NCBI GenBank assembly: GCA_003141715.1 | Contig: PLNF01000035.1 | Coordinates: forward strand, 1 to 64,000 | Source: Bacteroidales bacterium | Lineage (GTDB): Bacteria; Bacteroidota; Bacteroidia; Bacteroidales; VadinHA17 | Direction of reading: 5' to 3' | Length of the DNA stretch: 64,000 nucleotides | Part shown: positions 1 through 9,248 of the stretch, one piece after another | Layout of the letters: each line of letters begins with the position of its first letter | Numbering within the stretch: position 1 is the stretch's first letter | Notes under the pieces: model-generated | What the model saw: the letters and a program-made list of their open reading frames with translations, nothing else | What the model was told of the DNA's origin: nothing | Databases searched by the model: none | Position numbers and translations under genes: made by a program

Positions 1-474
1 TTCAACTGTGAAGATAAAAAGCTCACATCGACCATGAAAGCGGATAATCTAAATCTATGGGAAGAAGATGTTGTTGAAGTTTTTCTGTGGACCGATGAAA
101 ATTTCCCGGTTTATTTCGAGTACGAACTTTCACCGTTTAATTTCGAATTGCCTATTATGGTACCTAATAATAAAGGGAAATTCTTAGGTTGGCTTCCCTG
201 GCATTACGAAGGAGATAGAAGAACTCAACATGCCACAAGCGTTACCGGAGGCAAGATGGAAAGCGGGAGTATCATATCAGGCTGGATCGCTGAGTTTTTT
301 ATTCCTTATAAATTGCTTACACCGTTAAGCCAGATACCCCCTGTACCAGGAACAAGATGGAGGGCAAATATGTATCGTATTGATTATGACAATGGTGAAG
401 TACCTTATGCCTGGCAAAAGACAAGTCAAACCTTCCATGAGTACAATAAATTTGGTACATTTATTTTTGAATAA
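1..474 (+). CDS. C-terminal part of a carbohydrate-binding (CBM9/DOMON-like) domain protein, truncated by window start
   Basis: Frame stays open upstream of the listed ATG (FNCEDKKLTST-M). 'VEVFLWTDENFPVYFEYELSP...WRANMYRIDY' resembles the CBM9-like fold. Confidence 0.6.
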   Translation, partial: FNCEDKKLTSTMKADNLNLWEEDVVEVFLWTDENFPVYFEYELSPFNFELPIMVPNNKGKFLGWLPWHYEGDRRTQHATSVTGGKMESGSIISGWIAEFFIPYKLLTPLSQIPPVPGTRWRANMYRIDYDNGEVPYAWQKTSQTFHEYNKFGTFIFE

Positions 475-603
475 AATATGGAGCTTTAGTGAAATAGCAC
501 GCACAAATAATTATTGACCTCAAACAATAGTGTCTCCGGACAAAATAAAATTGCATTAAGCTGAACAAAAGCTTAATTTTGATGGTTAACAAGTTGAGAT
601 GTA

Positions 604-873
604 ATGGTACAGAATAAGAAATCGAATCATGAATCGTTTAAAGTTTCCGGCGATGAAATTTTATCAAAAGTTAAAGAGATAATTAAAGAGGGGAATGCCA
701 GAAGAATAATTATTAAAAATGAAAAGGACGAAACCATTATGGAATTCCCACTGACAATTGGTGCTATTGGAGTCGTTTTGGCTCCGATATTTGCAGCGGT
801 CGGTACGTTAACTGCCCTTGCAACACATTGCACAATTATAGTTGAAAAAAGAAATAGTGAGGACGAAAAATGA
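604..873 (+). CDS. DUF4342-like small protein
   Basis: 89 aa; KEIIKEGNARRIIIKNEKDETIMEFPLTIGAIGVVLAPIFAAVGTLTALATHCTIIVEK matches the DUF4342 pattern. Confidence 0.7.
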   Translation: MVQNKKSNHESFKVSGDEILSKVKEIIKEGNARRIIIKNEKDETIMEFPLTIGAIGVVLAPIFAAVGTLTALATHCTIIVEKRNSEDEK

Positions 874-897
874 TTCTTAGGTTTTAATTCAATAAAA

Positions 898-1128
898 TTG
901 GGAATGATGAAAACTACTAAAGCAAAAACAGTAAGCAAACCAAAGAAAACTTCGGATACCGGTAAAACAGTAAAGAAAAAGAAAGTTACTACCGGCAAAT
1001 ATGTACCGGATGAAGAAGAAATCCGTGAGAAAGCCAGGGAAATCTACTACGAACGTATCTCACGTGGTGAACATGGAACTCCCGAAAGCGACTGGCGTGA
1101 AGCTGAGGAACTTTTGAAAGGTTCCTGA
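898..1128 (+). CDS. DUF2934-like small protein with Lys-rich N-terminus
   Basis: PDEEEIREKAREIYYERISRGEHGTPESDWREAEELL, preceded by a basic low-complexity tail. Confidence 0.7.
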   Translation: MGMMKTTKAKTVSKPKKTSDTGKTVKKKKVTTGKYVPDEEEIREKAREIYYERISRGEHGTPESDWREAEELLKGS

Positions 1129-1334
1129 AGTTTTAGATTTTAAAGCTATAGACGGGAACCTGATCCAAGTGAATCCATTTTCACGTAACCACCATAATCA
1201 GAAGATTTACTTTAATCAGAGTCTTTAGAACTTCTATCTGCAATTCCTTTGGGATTTTTCATTTTTCAAACCCAAATGCTTCGTATCCCCGACTGAGCAG
1301 TGCAGTCTTTTACTGACAGGCTTTATGACCACTT

Positions 1335-1790
1335 TTACAGATATTGTTTTATCCTGTGCCAGTAATTGATAGTCAGGTGTCCAGATCCATTCCATCTTCT
1401 GGCGACCTGTTCTAAATTATACGGACCAACCTGATCGGCGTAGTATAAAAAAATCTTTTTGGAAATATTATAGTTAAACAGGTCTTTCCTGTTATATCTG
1501 CTCCCCGTTCTTTTATTATAATCAATGAGTCTGATTGGACGTATCTGAAAAATTCCAACTGCTCCTTCTATAGAATTATACGCCATGGTATCGCCTTTTG
1601 TTTCTACCATTCCAACAGCGAAAGCAAGCTGCTTATATGGTTCTAATGGAGCCAACTCAAAAACAGAAAGTGATTTCACGCTGGGTGCCGAAACCCGTAG
1701 TGAAAAGGATAACAATATAAAACAGACAATTTTTATCTTTTTTAGATTACTGTACATCGCAAACTGCTGAATTATTCGTTTAAAATGCAA
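1335..1790 (-). CDS. Short lytic transglycosylase (SLT)-like protein
   Basis: VGMVETKGDTMAYNSIEGAVGIFQIRPIRLIDYN...VARRWNGSG resembles the transglycosylase SLT core. Confidence 0.6.
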   Translation of the reverse strand: MHFKRIIQQFAMYSNLKKIKIVCFILLSFSLRVSAPSVKSLSVFELAPLEPYKQLAFAVGMVETKGDTMAYNSIEGAVGIFQIRPIRLIDYNKRTGSRYNRKDLFNYNISKKIFLYYADQVGPYNLEQVARRWNGSGHLTINYWHRIKQYL

Positions 1791-2014
1791 CCCGGATTAT
1801 TTTAGTTGTTCAATTACGATTTAATAACTAACCATGACCTCCGGACAAAATTACAACATAACTTGTTGTAAATAAATGAAATTCATTTTCTTTTATAAAC
1901 AAACTTTCAACCGTCACTATTCCTCCATTGGGAAGGACTTACATACAAATACCTGAGCCGGATTCATTGAAATGGAAGACAAGTGTAGTTTAGTTGGGGA
2001 AACCATACGAAAGA

Positions 2015-2581
2015 TTATATGGCTGTTCTTCTATAGTTTTGTGTCATGAAATATGTTACCCCATTAATTTCTGTCATGTCAATTATTTTGAATCCGTGCG
2101 ATTCAAGGAGTCTTGAGAAATTCCTGCTATCAATATCAACATCGATCTTTGAATCCAAAAAATTAATGAATTTTTTATACACCCTGGAAGTCAGGCTGAC
2201 TCCCTTTTGAGTTTTCCTGTCAGAAAAGCATCCGATAAAATTGGCTTTCGGCGATAACCCGTTGCAGAGAGTATGTAAAAAATCATCTAAATGTTTAACA
2301 AGGTTCAATTTTTTAAGGTTAATTAAAGTCGTCACTTCCTTTAATTCTTCATAATCATAATAATAGTGCAGCTTTGAAGAGAGTACCAGTAAATTGTCTT
2401 TATTTGCAAGGCCGTGCCAGTTAAGGTAATTTAAGAAGTTCTCATCAACCTCAGCAACCAGTTTATCCGGAACCAAATTAATTTTTCTTGTTCCAGACGA
2501 AATTTTTGGCCTGTTCAAATTAGTCCTGACTTTATTATCGGTAGTTGTGACCGGCTTTTGTAAAACTGAAATATCTTCCAT
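2015..2581 (-). CDS. Hypothetical protein
   Basis: ORF of 211 aa; an internal start (MEDISVLQKP) is more plausible than the listed one. No family recognised with confidence. Confidence 0.5.
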   Translation of the reverse strand: MEDISVLQKPVTTTDNKVRTNLNRPKISSGTRKINLVPDKLVAEVDENFLNYLNWHGLANKDNLLVLSSKLHYYYDYEELKEVTTLINLKKLNLVKHLDDFLHTLCNGLSPKANFIGCFSDRKTQKGVSLTSRVYKKFINFLDSKIDVDIDSRNFSRLLESHGFKIIDMTEINGVTYFMTQNYRRTAI

Positions 2582-3136
2582 AATAATATGTCTGTCATTC
2601 GAAGTAAAAGTAAAGCTTAATAACATGCATGTCAAGCGTCTAAAGCCCAATTAGTGGGAAAATGGGATTAGTTTGATTATATTTTGTCATTGAAATGCGG
2701 ACGAATAATTACGGGAACAAACTGTTAACACCATAAAAATGGAGCTTCGTCAAAAATGGGGTGTCTTTTATGACTTAACAGGATAAAACCTGGCTGAAAA
2801 AATCGTTGAAAAATGAAATATACTGATAACCTGACATATATATGTCCAAATGTGTTAGCATATTTAAAAAAATCCAAATAATTGAATTTTGACTAACATA
2901 ATGTATAAAGTGATAAAAATTTCTACCAGTCAGTACTATTTTAACCGACATGCTGAATTGCAGGATTATCTGCCAAATGGAATCGTTTTTCCTAATGTCA
3001 GGATTTAAAGCTGTAATGATTTACAACAGTTATCTATACAGGATGGATTAGTAAAAAACCGTATCTTTAATATTGAATTCTTCGATTCTGATTTGGCTTA
3101 GATTGATCGAAATAAGATTACTTTATTTTACAGAAT

Positions 3137-4273
3137 ATGAAAACCTTAAATCTGATATTGGTATTGACTCTTTTAACTCTGTGTAGTTTTGGACAGAAGC
3201 TTCCTTTGCCGGCCGATAAAAAAGCAACAAAGGAAACTGTAATACTTTTCCAGTCTTTATATGAACTTAAGAACAAGGGAGTAATGTATGGCCACCAGGA
3301 TGACCTGATGTATGGTTACACCTGGTGGTATGAAAAGGATCGTTCGGATACAAAAGAAATCACTGGTGATTACCCTGCTGTTGCTGGTTTTGAACTCAGT
3401 CACATTGAACTTGGTGGTGAACGAAGTCTTGACTCTGTAAGTTTTGCACAGATTGCAGAACAAATTAAAGTGCATTATAAACGTGGAGGTATAATCACTA
3501 TCAGTTGCCATCTCAACAACCCCCTGACCATGCAAATCAAGGATAGCCTTTCCTCGTGGCCGCATGGAACAGCCTGGGATGTGAGTTCAAAGGAGGTGGT
3601 TTCATCTGTTCTTCCGGGTGGTAAATATAATGAACTGTTTAACACATGGCTGGAACGGCTGGCCACTTTCTTCACAGGATTAAAAGATGACAATGGCCTA
3701 CCAATCCCGTTTATTTTCAGACCGTTCCACGAACATTCCGGTTCCTTCTTCTGGTGGGGCACCAACATTTGTACCGACCAGGAATACTCTGCGTTGTGGA
3801 GATATACTGTCAATTTTTTGAGGGATAAAAAAAATATTCACAATATACTTTATGCTTACAATACCGACCGTGTAACCAGTCTTGATCAATACATGAGAGG
3901 GTATCCCGGTGATGACATTATCGATATGCTTTCACTTGATATGTATGACCGTGGTGAACAGTTTGGCGGAGAACTCGACACTGCTTTAGGTTTTGTTACT
4001 AAGGAAGCTATCTCGAGAAATAAACTTACAGCATTGAGCGAAACAGGAGAAAGAAGAGGAATGAATAACTGGTGGTCTTCAGTGCTATTACCTGTTGTAA
4101 GTAAATACCCTGTTGGTTATGTATTAACATGGAGAGATGCATATAATACAAAGTTTTCAGTATCGGGAAATCCGATTCAATCTTCCCCTGATGATTTTAA
4201 GTATTTTTATAACTCTCCCCGGACCCTGTTTCTGAAAGAAGTGCAGGAAGCGAATGTTTACCGAAGAAAATAA
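3137..4273 (+). CDS. Glycoside hydrolase family 26 (beta-mannanase-like), secreted
   Basis: Signal peptide; GVMYGHQDDLMYGYTW, FRPFHEHSGSFFWWG, LSETGERRGMNNWW motifs of GH26. Confidence 0.85.
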   Translation: MKTLNLILVLTLLTLCSFGQKLPLPADKKATKETVILFQSLYELKNKGVMYGHQDDLMYGYTWWYEKDRSDTKEITGDYPAVAGFELSHIELGGERSLDSVSFAQIAEQIKVHYKRGGIITISCHLNNPLTMQIKDSLSSWPHGTAWDVSSKEVVSSVLPGGKYNELFNTWLERLATFFTGLKDDNGLPIPFIFRPFHEHSGSFFWWGTNICTDQEYSALWRYTVNFLRDKKNIHNILYAYNTDRVTSLDQYMRGYPGDDIIDMLSLDMYDRGEQFGGELDTALGFVTKEAISRNKLTALSETGERRGMNNWWSSVLLPVVSKYPVGYVLTWRDAYNTKFSVSGNPIQSSPDDFKYFYNSPRTLFLKEVQEANVYRRK

Positions 4274-4284
4274 AAATATTATAG

Positions 4285-4313
4285 GAGATTCCTCGCTTTC
4301 GCTCGGAATGAGG
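4285..4313. repeat. Short REP-like palindromic sequence
   Basis: GAGATTCCTCGCTTTCGCTCGGAATGAGG, imperfect inverted repeat (ATTCC...GGAAT) after the GH26 stop. Confidence 0.45.
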
Positions 4314-4327
4314 AACCCCCCAATGGA

Positions 4328-6427
4328 TTATTTTTTTATCACCTTAATAGATTTTCTAAAATCACTGTTATAAACTTCGATGATGTAAACACCTTTAGCC
4401 ATGGTGCTAATATTGATACTGGTCTGGTACCGGCAATTTGTCAGTTCTCTGATTTTCTTGCCCATCGTGCTAAATATCTGAACAGTATAAAATGCATCAT
4501 TGCTGAGCGCCACGGTGAATCCTTCGCTTGTAATTGAAGGCCACAGAAATACTTCAGGTTCAGCGGAAAAATTTGCTCTTTTTACATAAACATAGATAGA
4601 ATCACTTATCTCAACTCCGCACGTGCCCGTAACGGTAGTTCTGTAAATTCCAATATTGGTAGCATTCAGATCAGTCAATAATAACTGTGAAGTATTACTA
4701 TTATCAATCACATTACCATCTTTTTGCCATTGATACCCCAGGTCATGTCCGTCTGCATTGACTTCCAGTGTAATATCATTCCCAAACGGTACCTCAACAT
4801 TTGTAGAAATATAGGTTATTTTGGTAAGCGGATAAACAGTCAGTTTAATAATGTTGGATACTACTGTCCCACAAGAACCTGATATTTCGCACATATAATC
4901 ACCGGTATCATTAGTTGTTGCTCTTGAGATATTAAATTTTGCCGAAATCCCTGATTGTACTGTCTGACCGTTTTTGGACCATTTATAAATAAGATTATAT
5001 CCCTTTACACTTACAGAAAGGGTGACCGGTTGTGCTGCACATATAGCAGTATCACCCGATTGGCTGAGTAATTTCGTATTAGGGACAACATTTGCATCAA
5101 GTCTTGACCAATCTGAAACCTTATTATTAACAGTAATCCTGACAATTACATTTACAGGTCCTGTATAGCTTATATTCCAAAGTACGGAAGCATTATTGTC
5201 ATTCCCTGTAATGACACCGGCATCTGCCGGCAAAAGTCCCCATTCATAAACTGTAGCCCCTGAAATGGGTTGTATTGAATACTGACTTGATTCAGTTCCC
5301 TGGCAAATTATTGAATCACCAATCGGAGGAGGTGGTTTAAAATTATAGTCAATACCTGTTTTTGTTTGAATCCAGGCTTCAAAATCCGAGGCTCGTGTAT
5401 AAGCTCCGTAAGTGTTGCAATTTGAACTCCCCCAGCTGACAATTCCTGCTAGTTTATACTCACCTAATACAGGAACCACCAGGGGACCTCCACTATCACC
5501 ATTACAGGCATCTTTATTTCCGTTAAGATAACCTGCCATGAGATCAGTTGCCGGGATAGAACTCCAGACTGTAGATGCTTGTGCATTTGATACAACAGGC
5601 AACAGGACTTTCTGCAGACTGGTTGGCAATGTATCCGGATTGACATGGATCAGCCCCCATCCTGTTACCCAGGACATAACCCCTGGATCAATAGCTCCCT
5701 CGGCAACATCATCAGACGTTACTATTTTTATTGGTACCGCATTTGGATAATTTATTGAGTCTGTTAGATTTAACAGTGCAATATCATTTAAAAGGGTTTG
5801 ACTATTGAATCCTTCATTAACTATTACCTGGCTGACAGCATAAGTTTTTCCATCAAGAGTGTTGGATGGGTTATTTGCTCCAACTGTTACAAACATCTCA
5901 GATGCAGGAGTTGCCCCCCCTGTGCTGTTTTTAGTACAATGGGCAGCCGTGACTACCCATTTTCCGCTGATTATTGAACCGCCGCACCTGTAATTGCCGG
6001 AAATATAATAAACCTGCCATGGGAAATCGGAAATAACTGCATTCGTACCACCTGTAATCTTCGCATTTACGGATCGTATTCCAGTGAAAAATGGAAATAA
6101 ATGATCTCCTATTCCTATATCTGATTTTATAAACAAGATAGGTTCACCATTCAGGCGAAGTGTACATAAGCTTATGTCAGGATTAGTATTCTCAGAAACA
6201 GAGATCTTTAGAAAATAACGCTTATTTGCATCAAGACTAAATGTAACAGTATCATTTTGCAGATATTCAATTCCCGAAAAAACTGTTATATTCTGATCAT
6301 CAATAATTTGCCAGGCAATTAAGCCTGGGTTCTTTGTCTGTAAAACCTGGATAGTCACCTTCTGTGCCAGAACAGAGAATGAGATCAGATATAAAAGGGA
6401 AATAAATAAAAATCTTTTCATGTTCAA
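4328..6427 (-). CDS. Trypsin-like serine protease with Ig-like domains and T9SS type A sorting domain
   Basis: WVVTAAHC, NDIALL, GDSGGPLVV catalytic triad motifs; repeated Ig-like modules; C-terminal MAKGVYIIEVYNSDFRKSIKVIKK. Confidence 0.88.
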   Translation of the reverse strand: MNMKRFLFISLLYLISFSVLAQKVTIQVLQTKNPGLIAWQIIDDQNITVFSGIEYLQNDTVTFSLDANKRYFLKISVSENTNPDISLCTLRLNGEPILFIKSDIGIGDHLFPFFTGIRSVNAKITGGTNAVISDFPWQVYYISGNYRCGGSIISGKWVVTAAHCTKNSTGGATPASEMFVTVGANNPSNTLDGKTYAVSQVIVNEGFNSQTLLNDIALLNLTDSINYPNAVPIKIVTSDDVAEGAIDPGVMSWVTGWGLIHVNPDTLPTSLQKVLLPVVSNAQASTVWSSIPATDLMAGYLNGNKDACNGDSGGPLVVPVLGEYKLAGIVSWGSSNCNTYGAYTRASDFEAWIQTKTGIDYNFKPPPPIGDSIICQGTESSQYSIQPISGATVYEWGLLPADAGVITGNDNNASVLWNISYTGPVNVIVRITVNNKVSDWSRLDANVVPNTKLLSQSGDTAICAAQPVTLSVSVKGYNLIYKWSKNGQTVQSGISAKFNISRATTNDTGDYMCEISGSCGTVVSNIIKLTVYPLTKITYISTNVEVPFGNDITLEVNADGHDLGYQWQKDGNVIDNSNTSQLLLTDLNATNIGIYRTTVTGTCGVEISDSIYVYVKRANFSAEPEVFLWPSITSEGFTVALSNDAFYTVQIFSTMGKKIRELTNCRYQTSINISTMAKGVYIIEVYNSDFRKSIKVIKK

Positions 6428-6597
6428 ATATAATCTATGTAAGAGAGATAATCTGAAATATATTCTCCATTCGGAAGCACTTCAATTTTATTAGAAGATT
6501 AAAATAAATCTTATCCTCTAACAGACAAGTATAGCAGATGTTTTATTCCCAGTTATCTGATGCCGGTATCAATATTATTTATGATAAGCAAAGTTTT

Positions 6598-7086
6598 TTA
6601 CTTTGCATCTTTCAATGCCTCTTTTACCGAAGCGCAGAAGATATTATATGACCAGGTAGCTCCTGATATTGCGTCAATTTTGTTAATGTCCTGTTTTTCC
6701 GATAGTTTTTTCGGATACGTCTGAACACCTTTCCAGTCATTCCTGCTTTGTTGAATATATTCAGCATTCCCTTCAAAGTGCTTTTCATATTCTGCATTGA
6801 ATGTTTCATGCAGATTCGAATCCCTGATAACAAAATTAATATCAGTAAATTCTTCCCTTTTAAGTGTAAAATATACACTCCCCCAGTAAGGCTCATAAAT
6901 ATACTTTGCCCGGGATTTCCCTTCGTAGGTACCATCTTTAAACCTTAAAGAAGTATCCTGAACGGCTTTTTCAGGCACCTTAATATCCTGAGCATAAATT
7001 GAAGTTGAAATGACTATTGTAAACATAACAACAATCGGAAAGGGGATAACAGGTTTTTTCATCGGTAAAAAATTATGTGAAATCAA
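6598..7086 (-). CDS. FMN-binding domain protein, exported
   Basis: DGTYEGKSR... and DAISGATWSYN (FMN_bind SGAT-type motif); signal peptide. Confidence 0.75.
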   Translation of the reverse strand: MISHNFLPMKKPVIPFPIVVMFTIVISTSIYAQDIKVPEKAVQDTSLRFKDGTYEGKSRAKYIYEPYWGSVYFTLKREEFTDINFVIRDSNLHETFNAEYEKHFEGNAEYIQQSRNDWKGVQTYPKKLSEKQDINKIDAISGATWSYNIFCASVKEALKDAK

Positions 7087-7161
7087 TGGTCCAATTTAAT
7101 CCATGGAATCTATAAATAAGACCGTTAGACAGGCATCTTACCCTTCCATAAGATTAACAAT

Positions 7162-7191
7162 TAAAAAAAGAAACCGGCGTTTGAGCCGGTT
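7162..7191 (-). terminator. Rho-independent terminator downstream of sugar isomerase-like gene
   Basis: On minus strand AACCGGC-TCAAAC-GCCGGTT followed by CTTTTTTT. Confidence 0.85.
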
Positions 7192-7221
7192 CTGTATGTT
7201 AAAATTCTGAAATTATCAGGA

Positions 7222-8136
7222 TTAATAGCCCCATTTTTTCATTATATCGAGGTCTGCTTTAGCGCAATACATCGGAGTCTTATCGCCATAAGATTCCTGT
7301 TCAATGATATAGCACCGGGATCCGCCCTTGGTTGTGGCAAGTTCCAACACTTTTTGAGTATTTACGATACCTTCACCCAGAATTGTGCTTTCATATTTTT
7401 CATCCCCGCTTTTGGCTGGTATTTCATCTTTCACATGTAAAATCTCAAATCTGCCGGGATATTGATTCATAATGTCCAGGGCTACTGCACCTCCGTTGTA
7501 GAGATTTCCCATATCTAACTGTAATGCAACAAGGTTCGGATCGATACTTTTCATTATAATATCGAAAATCTTTTCACCATTCAGGCTTTCGTTGAATTCA
7601 AACCAGTGGTTATGATACCCGAATTTCATTCCTGATTTTTTGCATAACTCTCCGCTCTTGTTAAAGATGTCCATGTATCTCTTGAAATCATCGTAGGTTT
7701 TTCTCATAGTCTCATCCATCCAGGGACTAATTACCCATTTTTGCCCAAGTACCGCTGCATCCTCAACAGTTTTTTTCCAGCTGTCGCTGAAATCCTTTTT
7801 GGTTTCATCCCAATGTTCTTTCCCCATGACAGTATGGCCACTGATCATTTTTAAGCCAAGTCCGTCAAGCACTTTTCTGAATTCAGGCGCTAAAAAGCCA
7901 TAAAACTTTTTATCAATATAATTAGCATGTTCTACATAGACATATCCCATATTTGCCAACTGCTTGAGTGATCCCTTAGGATCTTTCATCATATCATCGC
8001 GTACAGAATACAACTGAATGCCTACCATTCCCTTTAGCTTAGGATTGGCAGAAGCAAAAACCGACCGGGGAAGAATCGCTGCACCAAAAGCGACCATTGC
8101 ACCAGATTTTAAGAATGTTCTTCTTGAAGTTTTCAT
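7222..8136 (-). CDS. Sugar phosphate isomerase/epimerase-like TIM barrel protein, Tat signal
   Basis: MKTSRRTFLKSGAMVAFGAA Tat-type leader; GIQLYSVRDDM, KFGYHNHWFEF, LQLDMGN, HVKD motifs. Confidence 0.85.
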   Translation of the reverse strand: MKTSRRTFLKSGAMVAFGAAILPRSVFASANPKLKGMVGIQLYSVRDDMMKDPKGSLKQLANMGYVYVEHANYIDKKFYGFLAPEFRKVLDGLGLKMISGHTVMGKEHWDETKKDFSDSWKKTVEDAAVLGQKWVISPWMDETMRKTYDDFKRYMDIFNKSGELCKKSGMKFGYHNHWFEFNESLNGEKIFDIIMKSIDPNLVALQLDMGNLYNGGAVALDIMNQYPGRFEILHVKDEIPAKSGDEKYESTILGEGIVNTQKVLELATTKGGSRCYIIEQESYGDKTPMYCAKADLDIMKKWGY

Positions 8137-8224
8137 ATAGAGAAAGTTCTAAATATTATTAAAAATGATAATACCCGTTATTTATTCCGGTTACAAAAAT
8201 GGTTATCTGCAACGATTCAAGAGA

Positions 8225-9130
8225 TCAATATCCCCACTTTTTCATCGCGGCAAGGTCGTCTTTAACGCAATCCATCGGGCTTTCGTTCTGATAGGCCTCC
8301 TGTTCAATGATCATCAGCCATGACCCATTTTTTACGGCAAGCGCCAAAACATCTTTAACATCGAGAACACCTTTCCCGAGAATTGTACTGTCGTGGCTGT
8401 TATGTTGGTTCTTTTCTTTCAATACATCTTTAACATGCAGGGAGGGAAATCTTCCGGGGTATTTCTTTATAATATCCATCGGGTTAGTGCCTGCCGCATT
8501 GTACAAATTGGCAATATCAAATTGCTGAATGGTTAATTTCGGATCCGCATACTTCATGATGATATCATATAATTTCATATTATGCAGCATGGCATCTCCT
8601 TCGAAATCATCATGGTATCCGAATTTCATTCCATGTTTCTGGCAAAGTTCCCCGCATTTGTTCCAGAGATCAATCACTTTTAATAGTGTGTCATAATCTT
8701 TCTGGGCATTTTCGGCCAGTTCGGGAGTGAGAACAAATTCCTGCCCCATATAAGCGGCATCTTCAACAGTCTGTTTCCAGGTATCTGTGAAATCCTTTTT
8801 TGAAGCATCCCATGCCTGCATCCCGAAATCGACGTGACCGCTGTACATCTTCAGACCCAGGTCTCCAAGTATTTTTTTAAATTCTGAAGGCTCAAAACCG
8901 TAAAATTTCTGGTCAGCGTAACCGGCATGTTCAACCACCTTATAACCCATATCGGCTAATTTCTTCAGCGATCCTTTCGGATCACTTTTCATATCATCGC
9001 GCACAGAATAGAGCTGTAATCCAACTACCGCCTCCTGTGAACCGGAAGCAAATGCTGACCGGGGAAGAATAGCTGCACCAAGAGCGACCATGGCTCCGGA
9101 TTTTAAGAATGTTCTTCTTGAAGTTTTCAT
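8225..9130 (-). CDS. Sugar phosphate isomerase/epimerase-like TIM barrel protein, Tat signal (tandem paralogue)
   Basis: MKTSRRTFLKSGAMVALGAA; GLQLYSVRDDM; KFGYHDDFEG; HVKDV; similar to the neighbouring gene throughout. Confidence 0.85.
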   Translation of the reverse strand: MKTSRRTFLKSGAMVALGAAILPRSAFASGSQEAVVGLQLYSVRDDMKSDPKGSLKKLADMGYKVVEHAGYADQKFYGFEPSEFKKILGDLGLKMYSGHVDFGMQAWDASKKDFTDTWKQTVEDAAYMGQEFVLTPELAENAQKDYDTLLKVIDLWNKCGELCQKHGMKFGYHDDFEGDAMLHNMKLYDIIMKYADPKLTIQQFDIANLYNAAGTNPMDIIKKYPGRFPSLHVKDVLKEKNQHNSHDSTILGKGVLDVKDVLALAVKNGSWLMIIEQEAYQNESPMDCVKDDLAAMKKWGY

Positions 9131-9248
9131 TGATATGAGTTATTAGTTTTAATTAAGTTGTAAGTTTTATAATGATTAATTACGGATAAAGTTATAAAAT
9201 CAGATAAATAAACCAAACAAATTCTGACAATTGCAATCCCCGGTTTCT

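Noticed and set aside
627-998. Antisense ORF track entries overlapping strong genes (e.g. 627-998 -, 3475-3813 -, 10490-10759 -, 17637-18011 -, 22376-22810 +, 49743-50171 -, 53336-53854 -, 59023-59421 +, 62378-62866 -)
   Set aside because: Each is shadowed by a recognisable gene on the other strand or frame and has no family-like sequence of its own.
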